Assembly: GCA_963734015.1 (NCBI GenBank)
Contig: CAVTFG010000006.1
Coordinates: 117,499-181,498 of the forward strand
Direction: 5' to 3'
Length of the DNA stretch: 64,000 nucleotides
Source: JALZKA01 sp963734015
GTDB taxonomy: Bacteria; Actinomycetota; Thermoleophilia; Solirubrobacterales; 70-9
Shown: positions 16,679 to 24,972 of the stretch, one piece after another
Numbering within the stretch: position 1 is the first letter of the stretch
Layout: every line of letters starts with the position of its first letter
Made by a program: the position numbers and the translations under genes
The notes under the pieces: generated by a model
Told to the model about the DNA's origin: nothing
Databases searched by the model: none
The model's input: only the letters and a program-made list of their open reading frames with translations

Positions 16679-18265
16679 GTGCGCCCGGCCCTCACGGCAA
16701 TCCCCGCCACTCTCGCCGTGCTCGCGGCCGGATGCGGGGACTCCGACGACGGCGCGTCCGGCGCCGGCTCGGCGATTCCCCCCGACGCGGTCGTCTACCT
16801 CGAGGCCGACATCTCCGGCGGCGGCGACCAGCCCGCGAAGCTCGACGCGCTGCTCTCAGAGCTCGGCGAGATCCCGCTGCTTGGGACACCGGTCGAGCCG
16901 AAGGAGCTGATCGCGCAGGCCCTCGAGGACAGCGCGGCCGATTCGGGAGTGGACTTCTCCTTCACGGAGGATGTCGAGCCCTGGCTCGGAGACACCATCG
17001 CGATCGGCGTTCGCTCGCTCGCCGAGGAGGAGCCCGGCATCGTCCTCTCGTTCGCGGTCGACGACGAGGAGATCGCACGCGATGCGCTCGAGCGCATCAC
17101 CGCCCAAGAGGACGGCTCGAAGACGACGGCTGAAGAGTACGACGGGGTTTCGTACTCGCTCAGCGAGGCTGACGACCTCGCGGTCGGGATCTTCGACGAG
17201 ATGCTGGTGCTCAGCACCGCGGGCGAGTTCGAGGCGGCGGTCGACGCCTCCCGGGGCGATTCGCTGGCCGATGAGGATGCCGTCGGTGAGGCCTTCGACG
17301 CCCTGCCCGAGGAGCGCCTCGCCAGCGCTTTTGTGAACGTGGAGGGTGCGGTTGAGTCGGAGGTGGACACCGAGGCCGAGCAGGCGCGGCTCGACGGCGT
17401 CCGCGAGGCGGTTCCCGAACTACTCGAGCCCATGGCCGTCGGCGCCGTCGCCGGTGAGCGCTCGCTGGCGCTCGACGTCGCGGTGCCGCACGGTGAGGAC
17501 GCACCGGATTTCTCGGGCACGTCCAAGTTGGCGGAGGCGCCGGCCGACGCCTTCGCGGCGTTGGGCTTCGCGGCACTGGGCGAGCAGCTCGCCTCGATCG
17601 TGGAGCGGATCGAGCCGCTCGCGGGCGCGGAAGCCGGATCGCTTGGGGAGGATTTCGAGCGCGCCGTGGGCGTTCCGCTCGACGAGGCGCTGGCCGGCAT
17701 CGGCGATTCCGTCGCCTACGTTCGCGGAGAGCTCCCGGAGGAGTTCGTCGCCACGTTCGACGCGAGCCTGGCCGGCGAGGGCGATGTGCTCGAGCGGCTG
17801 CTCGCGGGCGTCGAGGCAATCGCCGCGGAGGACGACGACACCGTGCTCGGCCCGGCGATCGGCGGCGGCACGGGCTTCTCGGCCGAGCCGACGCCGAAGG
17901 TCGCCGACAGCTCGCCGGTGAAGTTCATCAACGCCGAGCTCGACGACGAGCTTCGCGTCCTCGCCGCAAGCGACAGGGAGCTCGCCGAACAGGCGCCCCC
18001 GGCCGAGACGCTGGGCGATACCGATCGTTTCCAGGCGGCCGGCGACGCCCTTTCCGACGACTTCGAGATGGTGGGATTTGCCGACCTCGAGCCGATTCTG
18101 GACGCTGCCGTGCCGGGCGGGTCGATCCTCGACCTCGCCGTGGGCGACGTGCCGCCGGAGCAGGCGGTGGTCGGGTTCCTCGCGGGCAAGCTCGGGTTCG
18201 CGGCCGCCGGGATCCGCGACGACGGCGACTACTCCGTGCAGCGGGTGCTGGTGGGCCTGCGGTAG
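16679..18265 (+). CDS. Secreted lipoprotein of the DUF3352 type
   Basis: Predicted lipoprotein of 528 residues. A short signal peptide ends in the lipobox LAAGC. A long acidic, Ala/Glu/Asp-rich region follows with repeating elements such as PPDAVVYLEADI, a LGDTIAIGVRSL strand and DVEPWLGD, matching what I know of DUF3352 proteins of actinobacteria, whose function is unknown. There is no transmembrane segment after the lipobox. The gene starts 7 nt after glmS and acpS follows at once, so it sits inside a cell-wall/lipid-precursor operon, which hints at an envelope role. Confidence 0.7.
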   Translation: MRPALTAIPATLAVLAAGCGDSDDGASGAGSAIPPDAVVYLEADISGGGDQPAKLDALLSELGEIPLLGTPVEPKELIAQALEDSAADSGVDFSFTEDVEPWLGDTIAIGVRSLAEEEPGIVLSFAVDDEEIARDALERITAQEDGSKTTAEEYDGVSYSLSEADDLAVGIFDEMLVLSTAGEFEAAVDASRGDSLADEDAVGEAFDALPEERLASAFVNVEGAVESEVDTEAEQARLDGVREAVPELLEPMAVGAVAGERSLALDVAVPHGEDAPDFSGTSKLAEAPADAFAALGFAALGEQLASIVERIEPLAGAEAGSLGEDFERAVGVPLDEALAGIGDSVAYVRGELPEEFVATFDASLAGEGDVLERLLAGVEAIAAEDDDTVLGPAIGGGTGFSAEPTPKVADSSPVKFINAELDDELRVLAASDRELAEQAPPAETLGDTDRFQAAGDALSDDFEMVGFADLEPILDAAVPGGSILDLAVGDVPPEQAVVGFLAGKLGFAAAGIRDDGDYSVQRVLVGLR

Positions 18266-18269
18266 CGCC

Positions 18270-18629
18270 ATGGTGGGCATCGACCTGATCGAGATCGAGC
18301 GCTTGGAGCGTGCCCTGGAGCGACGCCCCGCCCTGGCCGAGCGGATCTTTTCGGCGGCCGAGCTCGCATTCGCCCGCGAGCGGGCGCACCCAGCCCAGCA
18401 TCTCGCTACCCGCTTCGCCGCCAAGGAGGCGGCGCTGAAGTCGCTCGGCCTGGGCGGCCTGCGGCTCCACGAGGTGGAGGTGATCGGCGGCGGTGACGAG
18501 GCGCCGCGGCTGGAGCTGCATGGTCACGCCGCCGCCGTCGCCGCCGACCGCGGCGTTGCGCTGGAGGTCTCGCTCACGCACGCCCGCGAGGTCGCGGGCG
18601 CGGTCGTGATCGCCCGCCCGGCCCGCTAG
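18270..18629 (+). CDS. acpS: Holo-[acyl-carrier-protein] synthase
   Basis: Transfers 4'-phosphopantetheine from CoA to the acyl carrier protein. 119 residues, normal for AcpS. The Mg-binding VGIDLIEIERL is at the N-terminus and the F-A-A-K-E-A-A-L-K-S-L-G signature is near the middle. The end carries the SLTHAREVAGAVVI strand. ATG at 18270 gives the canonical start. Confidence 0.93.
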   Translation: MVGIDLIEIERLERALERRPALAERIFSAAELAFARERAHPAQHLATRFAAKEAALKSLGLGGLRLHEVEVIGGGDEAPRLELHGHAAAVAADRGVALEVSLTHAREVAGAVVIARPAR

Positions 18630-18666
18630 ACCCGGGCGGCCTTGCGGGCGCGGCTACCCTCCGCCC

Positions 18667-20190
18667 ATGCACGACTGGCTGCGCCCCCTTCACGACGCCG
18701 AGGGCATGCGAGCGGTCGACTCCTGGGCGATCGCCGAGCGCGGGATTCCCTCCCTGGAGCTGATGGAGGCCGCCGGCGGCGCCGTTGCCCAGGCGGTGCG
18801 CGAGCTGGCGCCCGTGGGCCCGATCCGGGTCGTCTGCGGCAAGGGCAACAACGGCGGCGACGGCCTGGTGGCGGCCCGGCTGCTCGCCCAGACCGGCTTC
18901 GAGGTCGATGTGCTGCTGCTCTGGCCCGCAGGCGAGCTCTCACCCGACGCCGGCGCCAATCTCGAGCGCCTCGCCGAGCCGGCCAGGGAGGTCGGCCCCG
19001 ACGAGGTTGCCGGCGCCCTCGCGGACTCGGGCGCGATCGTCGACGCGATCTTCGGCACGGGCTTCAGCGGGGCGCCGCGCTCGCCCGCGGCGGACGCCAT
19101 CGAGGCGATCAACCGCTGCGGCGCTCCGGCGGTGGCGGCTGACGTCGCCTCGGGCGTCGACGCCGCGACCGGCGAGGTCGAGGGCCCGGCCGTGGAGGTC
19201 GCCGTGACCGTCGCCTTTCACGCTGCCAAGCTGGGCCACAGGATCGCCCCCGGCAAGCGGCACGCGGGCGAGCTGCGCGTCGCCGACATCGGCATTCCCC
19301 CGGGCGACCCCGTCGCGCCCGCCGGCGGCGAGATCGGCCCGGGCGTCCTGCACCTGCCCCCGAAGCGCGGGCCGGATTCCACGAAGTTCACGTCCGGGCA
19401 GGTGCTCGTGGCCGGCGGCTCCCGAGGTCTGACCGGTGCCGTTGCGTTGTCGGCCACGGCCGCGATCCGGGCGGGGGCGGGCTACGCCACCGCGGCGGTC
19501 CCGGCCGAGGTCGAGGACATCCTCGAGATCAAGCTGACCGAGGTGATGACACGCGGATGTCCCTCGGACGAGGGGTCGTTTGCCGAGGGCGCGGCCGATG
19601 ACGTGCTGGACGCGGCCGAGCGAGCCGCCGCGGTCGTTCTCGGGCCCGGCATCGGGCGCGCCGACCCCGCGCTCGACGTGGCGCGCGAGGTCGCGCACGC
19701 GGTGAACGCGCCGCTCGTGCTCGACGCGGACGGGCTGAACGCACACGCGGGCGCCCTCCCGGCGCTCGCCGAGCGCACCCGGCCCACGGTGATCACGCCG
19801 CACGCCGGCGAGCTCGGCCGGCTGCTCGCGCGCTCGTCCGAGGAGATCGGCGAACACCGCCTGACCGCGGCTCGCGAGGCGGCCGCCGAGGCGCGTTGCG
19901 TGGTCGTCCTGAAGGGCGACGACACCCTCGTCGTCGACGGCGCTGCGGGCCTGTTCGCGGCGGTCAGCGTCGTCAGCGCGCCCGCCCTTGCCACCGCCGG
20001 CACCGGCGACGTCCTCGCCGGCACGATCGGCGCGCTCCTGGCCCGGGGGCTGCCGGCGTTCGAGGCGGCATGCTGCGCGGTACGGGCGAACACGACGGCG
20101 GGGGTGCTCGCGGCCGAGCGCGTCGGGGCGGCGGAGTCCGTGGTGGCGGGCGACGTGATCGCCTCCCTGCCCGGGGCGCTGAAGGTGTGA
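18667..20190 (+). CDS. nnr: Bifunctional NAD(P)HX epimerase / ADP-dependent NAD(P)HX dehydratase
   Basis: Repairs hydrated NADH/NADPH. The N-terminal YjeF_N epimerase domain (about 1-215) shows CGKGNNGGDGLV, an IVDAIFGTG strand and DVASGVDAATG. The C-terminal kinase-like dehydratase domain has GGSRGLTGA, VLDADGLN, TPHAGELGRL and the GTGDVLAG anion hole. At 507 residues it is the standard fusion. A TACCCT box lies 6 nt before the ATG, so a promoter may sit in the 37-nt gap after acpS. alr follows after one nucleotide. Confidence 0.95.
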   Translation: MHDWLRPLHDAEGMRAVDSWAIAERGIPSLELMEAAGGAVAQAVRELAPVGPIRVVCGKGNNGGDGLVAARLLAQTGFEVDVLLLWPAGELSPDAGANLERLAEPAREVGPDEVAGALADSGAIVDAIFGTGFSGAPRSPAADAIEAINRCGAPAVAADVASGVDAATGEVEGPAVEVAVTVAFHAAKLGHRIAPGKRHAGELRVADIGIPPGDPVAPAGGEIGPGVLHLPPKRGPDSTKFTSGQVLVAGGSRGLTGAVALSATAAIRAGAGYATAAVPAEVEDILEIKLTEVMTRGCPSDEGSFAEGAADDVLDAAERAAAVVLGPGIGRADPALDVAREVAHAVNAPLVLDADGLNAHAGALPALAERTRPTVITPHAGELGRLLARSSEEIGEHRLTAAREAAAEARCVVVLKGDDTLVVDGAAGLFAAVSVVSAPALATAGTGDVLAGTIGALLARGLPAFEAACCAVRANTTAGVLAAERVGAAESVVAGDVIASLPGALKV

Positions 20191-20191
20191 C

Positions 20192-21313
20192 GTGAGGCGG
20201 GCCGAGGCAACGGTCGACCTCGGAGCGGTCGAGCGGAACTGCGCGCGCCTGGCGGGCTCGCTGACCGGCGGCGCTCGCCTCTGCGCGGTCGTCAAGGCGG
20301 ACGGATACGGGCACGGCGCCGTGCCATGCGGGCGGGCCGCGCTCCGAGGCGGGGCCGGGATGCTGGCGGTCGCGGCGGCCGGGGAGGCGACCGAGGTGCG
20401 GGCAGGGATCCCGGACGCCCCGCTGCTGACGATGGGAGCTCTGTCGCCCTCAGAGCTCGACGAGGTACTCGCCGCCGGCTCCGAGCTGGCGGTGTGGCGC
20501 GAGGGGTTCCGTGCGCTGGTCGCCGAGCGCGGTGGGGCGCTGGGCGTCCGCCCGCGCGTCCACGTGAAGTACGACTCGGGGATGGGACGCCTGGGGGAGC
20601 GGGACCCGGAGGCGGTCCTGGCGCTCTGCGACGCCGTGGCCGCCGATCCCGGCCTGGAGCTCACGGCGCTCTGGACTCACTTCGCGACGGCGGACGAGGA
20701 GGACGACTCGTTCCTGCGCGACCAGCTCACGCGGTTTCAGGAGGTGGCCGCCGTCGCGCGCGAGCGGCACCCGGGGATCGTGCTGCACGCGGCGAACAGC
20801 GCCGCGACTCTCCGCAACCCGGCGTCCCACTTCGACCTGGTCCGCTGCGGGATCGCCGTCTACGGGCTCGACCCGTTCGGACGTGATCCTGCCGAGCAGG
20901 GGCTCGAGCCGGCACTGGAGCTGCGCTCGTACGTGGCCGACGTGAAGCTGTTCGAGCCGGGCGCCAGCGCGGGCTACGGGCGGCAGTGGCGAGCCGAGGA
21001 GGAGACCTGGGTCGGCGTGCTCCCGATCGGATACGGCGACGGCGTGCGCCGCGGCCTCGCCAACAACGCCGACGTGCTGATCGCCGGCCGCCGGTATCCG
21101 CTGGTCGGGGCCGTCTCGATGGACAACATCACGGTCGACCTCGGCGCCGCCGGAGAGGTCGAGCCGGGGGCCGAGGCGGTCTTGATCGGCGCGCAGGGTG
21201 GCGAGCGGATCCTGGCCGAGGAGATCGCAGCCGCGCTCGGGACGATCAACTACGAGATCACGACCGGCATCTCGCCTCGGGTTCCCCGTGAGTACCGGGA
21301 GGAGGCGGCGTGA
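20192..21313 (+). CDS. alr: Alanine racemase
   Basis: PLP enzyme making D-alanine for peptidoglycan. The 373-residue protein has the PLP lysine in AVVKADGYGHG near residue 35, HVKYDSGMGRLG, the SMDNITVDL strand and the catalytic tyrosine in SAGYGRQW. GTG 20192 follows the upstream stop by one nucleotide; its own stop forms GTGA with the start of the next gene. D-Ala supply fits the D,D-carboxypeptidase, glmM and glmS genes nearby. Confidence 0.95.
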   Translation: MRRAEATVDLGAVERNCARLAGSLTGGARLCAVVKADGYGHGAVPCGRAALRGGAGMLAVAAAGEATEVRAGIPDAPLLTMGALSPSELDEVLAAGSELAVWREGFRALVAERGGALGVRPRVHVKYDSGMGRLGERDPEAVLALCDAVAADPGLELTALWTHFATADEEDDSFLRDQLTRFQEVAAVARERHPGIVLHAANSAATLRNPASHFDLVRCGIAVYGLDPFGRDPAEQGLEPALELRSYVADVKLFEPGASAGYGRQWRAEEETWVGVLPIGYGDGVRRGLANNADVLIAGRRYPLVGAVSMDNITVDLGAAGEVEPGAEAVLIGAQGGERILAEEIAAALGTINYEITTGISPRVPREYREEAA

Positions 21314-22753
21314 GCGCGATCGGCGACGCGCTGCGCGGCTCGGCGGCCGTGATCGCCGCGCAGACGGCGCTCGACCGCCCCGCCTGGGTCGTCGGGGGCG
21401 CGGTTCGCGACGCGGCGCTCGGCAGGCCGGTGGTCGACGTGGACCTCGCCGTGAACGCCGGCGACGAGGAGGCGGCGGCCCGCGAGATCGCCCGCGGCGG
21501 CGGCGGTGCCGCCTTCCAGCTGTCGGAGGAGTTCGGCACCTGGCGCGCCACGGCGCGCGACGGCGCCTGGCACGTGGACGTCACGAGGCTGCGCGGAGAC
21601 GACATCGAGGCGGATCTCGCTGAGACGCGACTTCACGGTCAACGCCGTGGCGGTGGCGCTGGCGGATCTGGACGGAGAGCCGCTGGATCCGTCGAACGGG
21701 CTGCGGGACCTGGAGGCCCGCACCTTGCGGGCGGTCTCACCGCACACGTTCGCGGACGACCCGCTGCGGCTGTTGCGGGCGGCCCGGATCGCCGCCGCGC
21801 TCGGGTTCGAGATCGAGCCGGACACCGCGGATCTCGCGCGGGCCGAGGCTCCGCGCGCAGCCGAGCCGGCTGGGGAGAGGCGCCTGGCCGAGCTGCGGCT
21901 GCTGGTGGCGGGCGACGACCCCATCCGCGCGTTCGAGCTGCTCCACGAGCTCGGAGCCGTCGACGGCGTGTTGCCGGAGCTCGAGGCACTTCGCGGAGTC
22001 GAGCAGAACCCGAACCACCACCTCGACGTCCACGGGCACACGGTCGAGGTGCTGCGCCAGCTGCTCGTGATCGAGTCGGACCTGGACACCTACGCCGGCG
22101 CCAGCGCCGACCGTGTCAGGGCGCTGCTCGCGGAGACCCTGGGCGACGGGTTTAATCGGCGCGAGGGGCTGCGCCTGGGCGCCCTGATGCACGACATCGG
22201 AAAGCCCGCGACCAAGGGAGAGCACTCGGGCTATGTGACGTTCATCGGCCACGACTCCGTGGGAGCCGACCTGGTCGTCGAGTCGCTCGGGCGGCTGAAG
22301 GCGAGCCGGGCGCTCACGCGCTACGTCGAGGGCCTGACCCGCAACCACCTGCATCTCGGCTTCATGGTCCACGAGCGTCCACTCGAGCGCCGGCGGATCT
22401 ACGACTACGTCTCGCGGTGCGGGGACGTCGCGCCGGACGTGACGCTCCTGACCGCCGCCGACCGCATGTCCGCCCGCGGCTCGGGGCCGGTTGCCGCGCC
22501 GGAGATGATCGCCGCGCACCTGGAGCTGGTGCGCGAGGTGCTGCCCGCTGCCCTCGAGTGGCAGCGAACGGGGCCGCCGCCGGTCCCGATCCCCGGCGAC
22601 GAGCTGGCCCGCGAGCTGGGGATCGACGAGGGGCCGCGTCTTGGGGAGCTGATCGCGGAGCTCCGCGCGGCCGTGTTCGCCGGCGAGGTTTCCGACCGCG
22701 AGGGGGCCGTGGAGCACGCGCGCCGCACCCTGGCCTCGGCTTCCAGCGATTAG
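21310..22753 (+). CDS. CCA tRNA nucleotidyltransferase/poly(A) polymerase-like, with an apparent +1 frameshift
   Basis: Nucleotidyltransferase-HD protein of the PcnB/CCA family. The first part from GTG 21310 carries the nucleotidyltransferase head WVVGGAVRDAALGRPVVDVDLAV and RLRGDDIEADLA. The next family motif, RDFTVNAVAVAL, and everything after it lie in another frame. Deleting one base near 21622-21627 gives a continuous protein of about 480 residues. Downstream are DPLRLLRAAR, an HD phosphohydrolase motif (LGALMHDIGKPATK) and helical tRNA-binding parts. It probably adds or repairs tRNA 3' CCA; a poly(A) polymerase role cannot be excluded. Confidence 0.8.
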
Positions 22754-22756
22754 TCT
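22751..22756 (+). promoter_or_regulatory. Probable -10 element (TAGTCT) for the HIT gene
   Basis: TAGTCT starts with the TAG stop of the CCA-enzyme gene and ends 9 nt before the HIT gene ATG. No Shine-Dalgarno lies between. Confidence 0.4.
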
Positions 22757-22765
22757 CCGCGCCCG

Positions 22766-23179
22766 ATGGCGGACGACTGCATCTTCTGCAAGATCATCGC
22801 TGGAGATCTGCCGGGCGAGATCGTCGACTCGGACGAGCGGACGCTGGCCTTCATGGACATCAACCCGGCCACGCCCGGCCACTCGCTGGTGGTGCCTCGG
22901 GCCCACTCGGCGGACCTGATGGAGATCGCCGACGAGGATCTCGAGGCCACCAACCTCGCCGCGCGCCGGCTGGCCGCTCGCATGGACGAGACGCTCGAGC
23001 CGGACGGCTTCAACATCCTCAACTGCTGCCGTACGGCGGCCTGGCAGACGGTCTTCCATTTCCATGTGCACGTGATCCCGCGCTACGACGACGACCCGCT
23101 GAAGCTGCCCTGGATCCCCCGTGGCGCGGAGCCGGAGCAGATCGCGTCGGTCGCGCAGCGGATCCGGGGCGAGCCCTGA
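22766..23179 (+). CDS. HIT-family nucleotide hydrolase
   Basis: Histidine-triad protein, 137 residues, probably hydrolysing nucleoside phosphoramidates or dinucleotides such as AMP-lysine or Ap4A. The CIFCKIIAGDLPGEIV start is typical of the HinT branch, with DINPATPGHSLVVPRAH in the middle and the triad HFHVHVIPR near the end. Its TGA shares A with the ATG of the following hydratase gene. Confidence 0.92.
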   Translation: MADDCIFCKIIAGDLPGEIVDSDERTLAFMDINPATPGHSLVVPRAHSADLMEIADEDLEATNLAARRLAARMDETLEPDGFNILNCCRTAAWQTVFHFHVHVIPRYDDDPLKLPWIPRGAEPEQIASVAQRIRGEP

Positions 23180-23952
23180 TGCCGTCGGTCACGGTCACGC
23201 GCGACGGCGACGTCGCCCTGATCACGCTCTCGAACCCGCCGCTCAACCTGTTTGGCCCGGACGCCTTCGACGAGCTCGGGGAATGCATCGACGAGGTCGC
23301 TGCCTCCGATGCCCGCGCGGCGGTCTGGCGCGCCGATGGCGACATCTTCACCGGCGGCGTGGACGTGCAGGTGTTCGCCGACGCGGTCGCGAGCGGCGAG
23401 GGCGAGGACTTCCCCTCCCTGGTCGGCCCGATCAAGCGGCTGGAGGCGCTCGAGATGCCCACGCTCGCCCTCTGCCACGGGCTCTGCCTTACCGCCGGGC
23501 TGGAGGTCGCCCTGGGCTGCGACATGATCTGGGCGGGCGAGTCGGCGAAGTTCGGCCTGGTCGAGCGCGTCGTGGGCCTGACCCCCGGCGCGGGCGGCAC
23601 CCAGCGGCTGGCCGAGCGCGCCGGCCCCGCGCGGGCACGCGAGTTCGTGATGTCCGGCCGCCTCTACGACGCGGCGACCCTCGAGCGCTGGAACGTGGTC
23701 AACCGGGTCGTGGCGGACTCGGAGCTCGAGGCGAAGGGCATGGCGTTCGCCCGCGATCTCGCGGCCGGGCCCACCCGCGCGCACACGATGACCAAGCGCA
23801 TCGTCCGCGCGTACGTGGACCGCGGGATGGAGTACGCGGACGAGGTGACGCCGGGCGTGTTCGGCGAGCTGTTCGCCACCGAGGACCTGCAGAACGGGGT
23901 CGAGTCGTTCCTGCGCGAAGGGCCCGGCAAGGCCACGTTCAAGGGCAAGTAG
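23179..23952 (+). CDS. Enoyl-CoA hydratase/isomerase family protein
   Basis: Crotonase-fold protein of 257 residues. ATG at 23179 overlaps the HIT stop. N-terminal strands VALITLSNPPLNL, the oxyanion-hole segment GLCLTAGLEVALGCDM and GLTPGAGGTQRLAERAG are clear. The catalytic Glu position usually found in the second segment appears as the VERVVGLTPGAGG region. Substrate unknown. The lone position next to HIT and infA gives no pathway clue; a second crotonase at 52 kb sits in a beta-oxidation operon. Confidence 0.87.
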   Translation: MPSVTVTRDGDVALITLSNPPLNLFGPDAFDELGECIDEVAASDARAAVWRADGDIFTGGVDVQVFADAVASGEGEDFPSLVGPIKRLEALEMPTLALCHGLCLTAGLEVALGCDMIWAGESAKFGLVERVVGLTPGAGGTQRLAERAGPARAREFVMSGRLYDAATLERWNVVNRVVADSELEAKGMAFARDLAAGPTRAHTMTKRIVRAYVDRGMEYADEVTPGVFGELFATEDLQNGVESFLREGPGKATFKGK

Positions 23953-23968
23953 CGGCCCCGCGACGCGC

Positions 23969-23974
23969 TACCCT
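23969..23974 (+). promoter_or_regulatory. Probable -10 element (TACCCT) of infA
   Basis: TACCCT ends 10 nt before the infA ATG with no ribosome-binding site between, the same arrangement as at nnr and several other genes here. Confidence 0.4.
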
Positions 23975-23984
23975 CTCGGCGCCG

Positions 23985-24203
23985 ATGGCCAAAGAGGAAA
24001 AGATCGAGATGGAGGGCGAGGTCACCGAGGCCCTGCCGAACACCATGTTCAAGGTCAAGCTCGACAACGACCACGAGGTCCTCGGGCACATCTCGGGCAA
24101 GATGCGCCGCCATTACATCCGCATCCTCCCGGGCGACCGCGTGAAGATCGAGCTCTCGCCCTACGACCTCGACCGCGGCCGCATCACCTACCGCTACAAG
24201 TAG
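23985..24203 (+). CDS. infA: Translation initiation factor IF-1
   Basis: Small OB-fold factor (72 residues) that occupies the ribosomal A site during initiation. EMEGEVTEALPNTMFKVKL, HISGKMRRHYIRILPGD and the final DLDRGRITYRYK are near-canonical. Often infA sits in the ribosomal-protein cluster by map and rpmJ; here it stands alone between a crotonase and a cupin gene with its own putative promoter. Confidence 0.96.
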   Translation: MAKEEKIEMEGEVTEALPNTMFKVKLDNDHEVLGHISGKMRRHYIRILPGDRVKIELSPYDLDRGRITYRYK

Positions 24204-24216
24204 CCGGCGGCCGGCC

Positions 24217-24792
24217 GTGGTCCACGAAGCCGAGCTGCGCGAGACCGAAGCCGGCCTGGTGCCCGACAGCGAGGGCTGGTTCGTCATGAACGCGCGGGAC
24301 GCCCGGTGGATCCGTCGCGACGGGCGGGGCGTCAACCTGCCGTTCACGGGCTGGACCGAGCACGAGGCGGAGACCTACTTCCCCGACCTCGGCGTCGCCC
24401 TCATCGTGCTCGGCCCCGGCGAGCCGATCGGGATGTACCACTGGGAGGCCGACCAGGAGGACTTCCTGGTGCTGTCCGGCGACGGCGTGCTGATCATCGA
24501 GGGCGAGGAGCGCGAGCTCCGGCAGTGGGACTACGTCCATTGCCCGCCCGGGGCCGAGCACATGATCGTCGGTGCCGGCGAGGAGGGGTGCGTCGTCCTG
24601 GGGGCGAGCTCACGGACGCACATCGGCGAGAACTGCAACGGCGGCGCGTACACGGTGGACGAGGCCGCTCTGCGGCATGGGGCCGGCGTCGAGGAGGAGA
24701 CGGACGACGCGGACGCGGCGTACGCACGCTTCGCCCCGAGCGAGCCCACGCCATACCGCCCCGGCTGGCTCCCGGGCGACCGCCCGCGGTAG
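24217..24792 (+). CDS. Cupin-domain protein
   Basis: Single-domain cupin of 191 residues, probable metal-binding beta-barrel. The barrel motifs are visible: GEPIGMYHWEADQEDFLVLSG (first cupin motif with His and Glu) and WDYVHCPPGAEHMIVG (second motif). The C-terminal third is acidic and low in conservation, ending in PYRPGWLPGDRPR. Members of this group may bind sugars or sense small molecules; no function can be assigned. It begins 14 nt after infA, possibly in the same transcript. Confidence 0.8.
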   Translation: MVHEAELRETEAGLVPDSEGWFVMNARDARWIRRDGRGVNLPFTGWTEHEAETYFPDLGVALIVLGPGEPIGMYHWEADQEDFLVLSGDGVLIIEGEERELRQWDYVHCPPGAEHMIVGAGEEGCVVLGASSRTHIGENCNGGAYTVDEAALRHGAGVEEETDDADAAYARFAPSEPTPYRPGWLPGDRPR

Positions 24793-24907
24793 CGCCGCCC
24801 GCGCCACACCCTAGGCGCACCATCGCCACGAACCGCACGCCACCCACGCGCCGCGCGCCACCACCATCGCCGGATGCCCGCCCCCAAGCGAGCCGAACGT
24901 CGCCTAA

Positions 24908-24924
24908 CCGGACATAGTGTCCGG
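24908..24924. promoter_or_regulatory. Perfect inverted repeat, probable operator
   Basis: CCGGACA-TAG-TGTCCGG: 7-bp arms around a 3-bp spacer, a size typical of a dimeric regulator site. It lies 49 bp before the likely GTG start of the AbiEi/DUF559-type gene, whose N-terminal domain is a winged helix-turn-helix type. Autoregulation is an inference. Confidence 0.5.
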
Positions 24925-24972
24925 CCAGCCGTCGTTCGGCGATCGGGGGAGCGGGGAGGCCTGTGGATCGCG

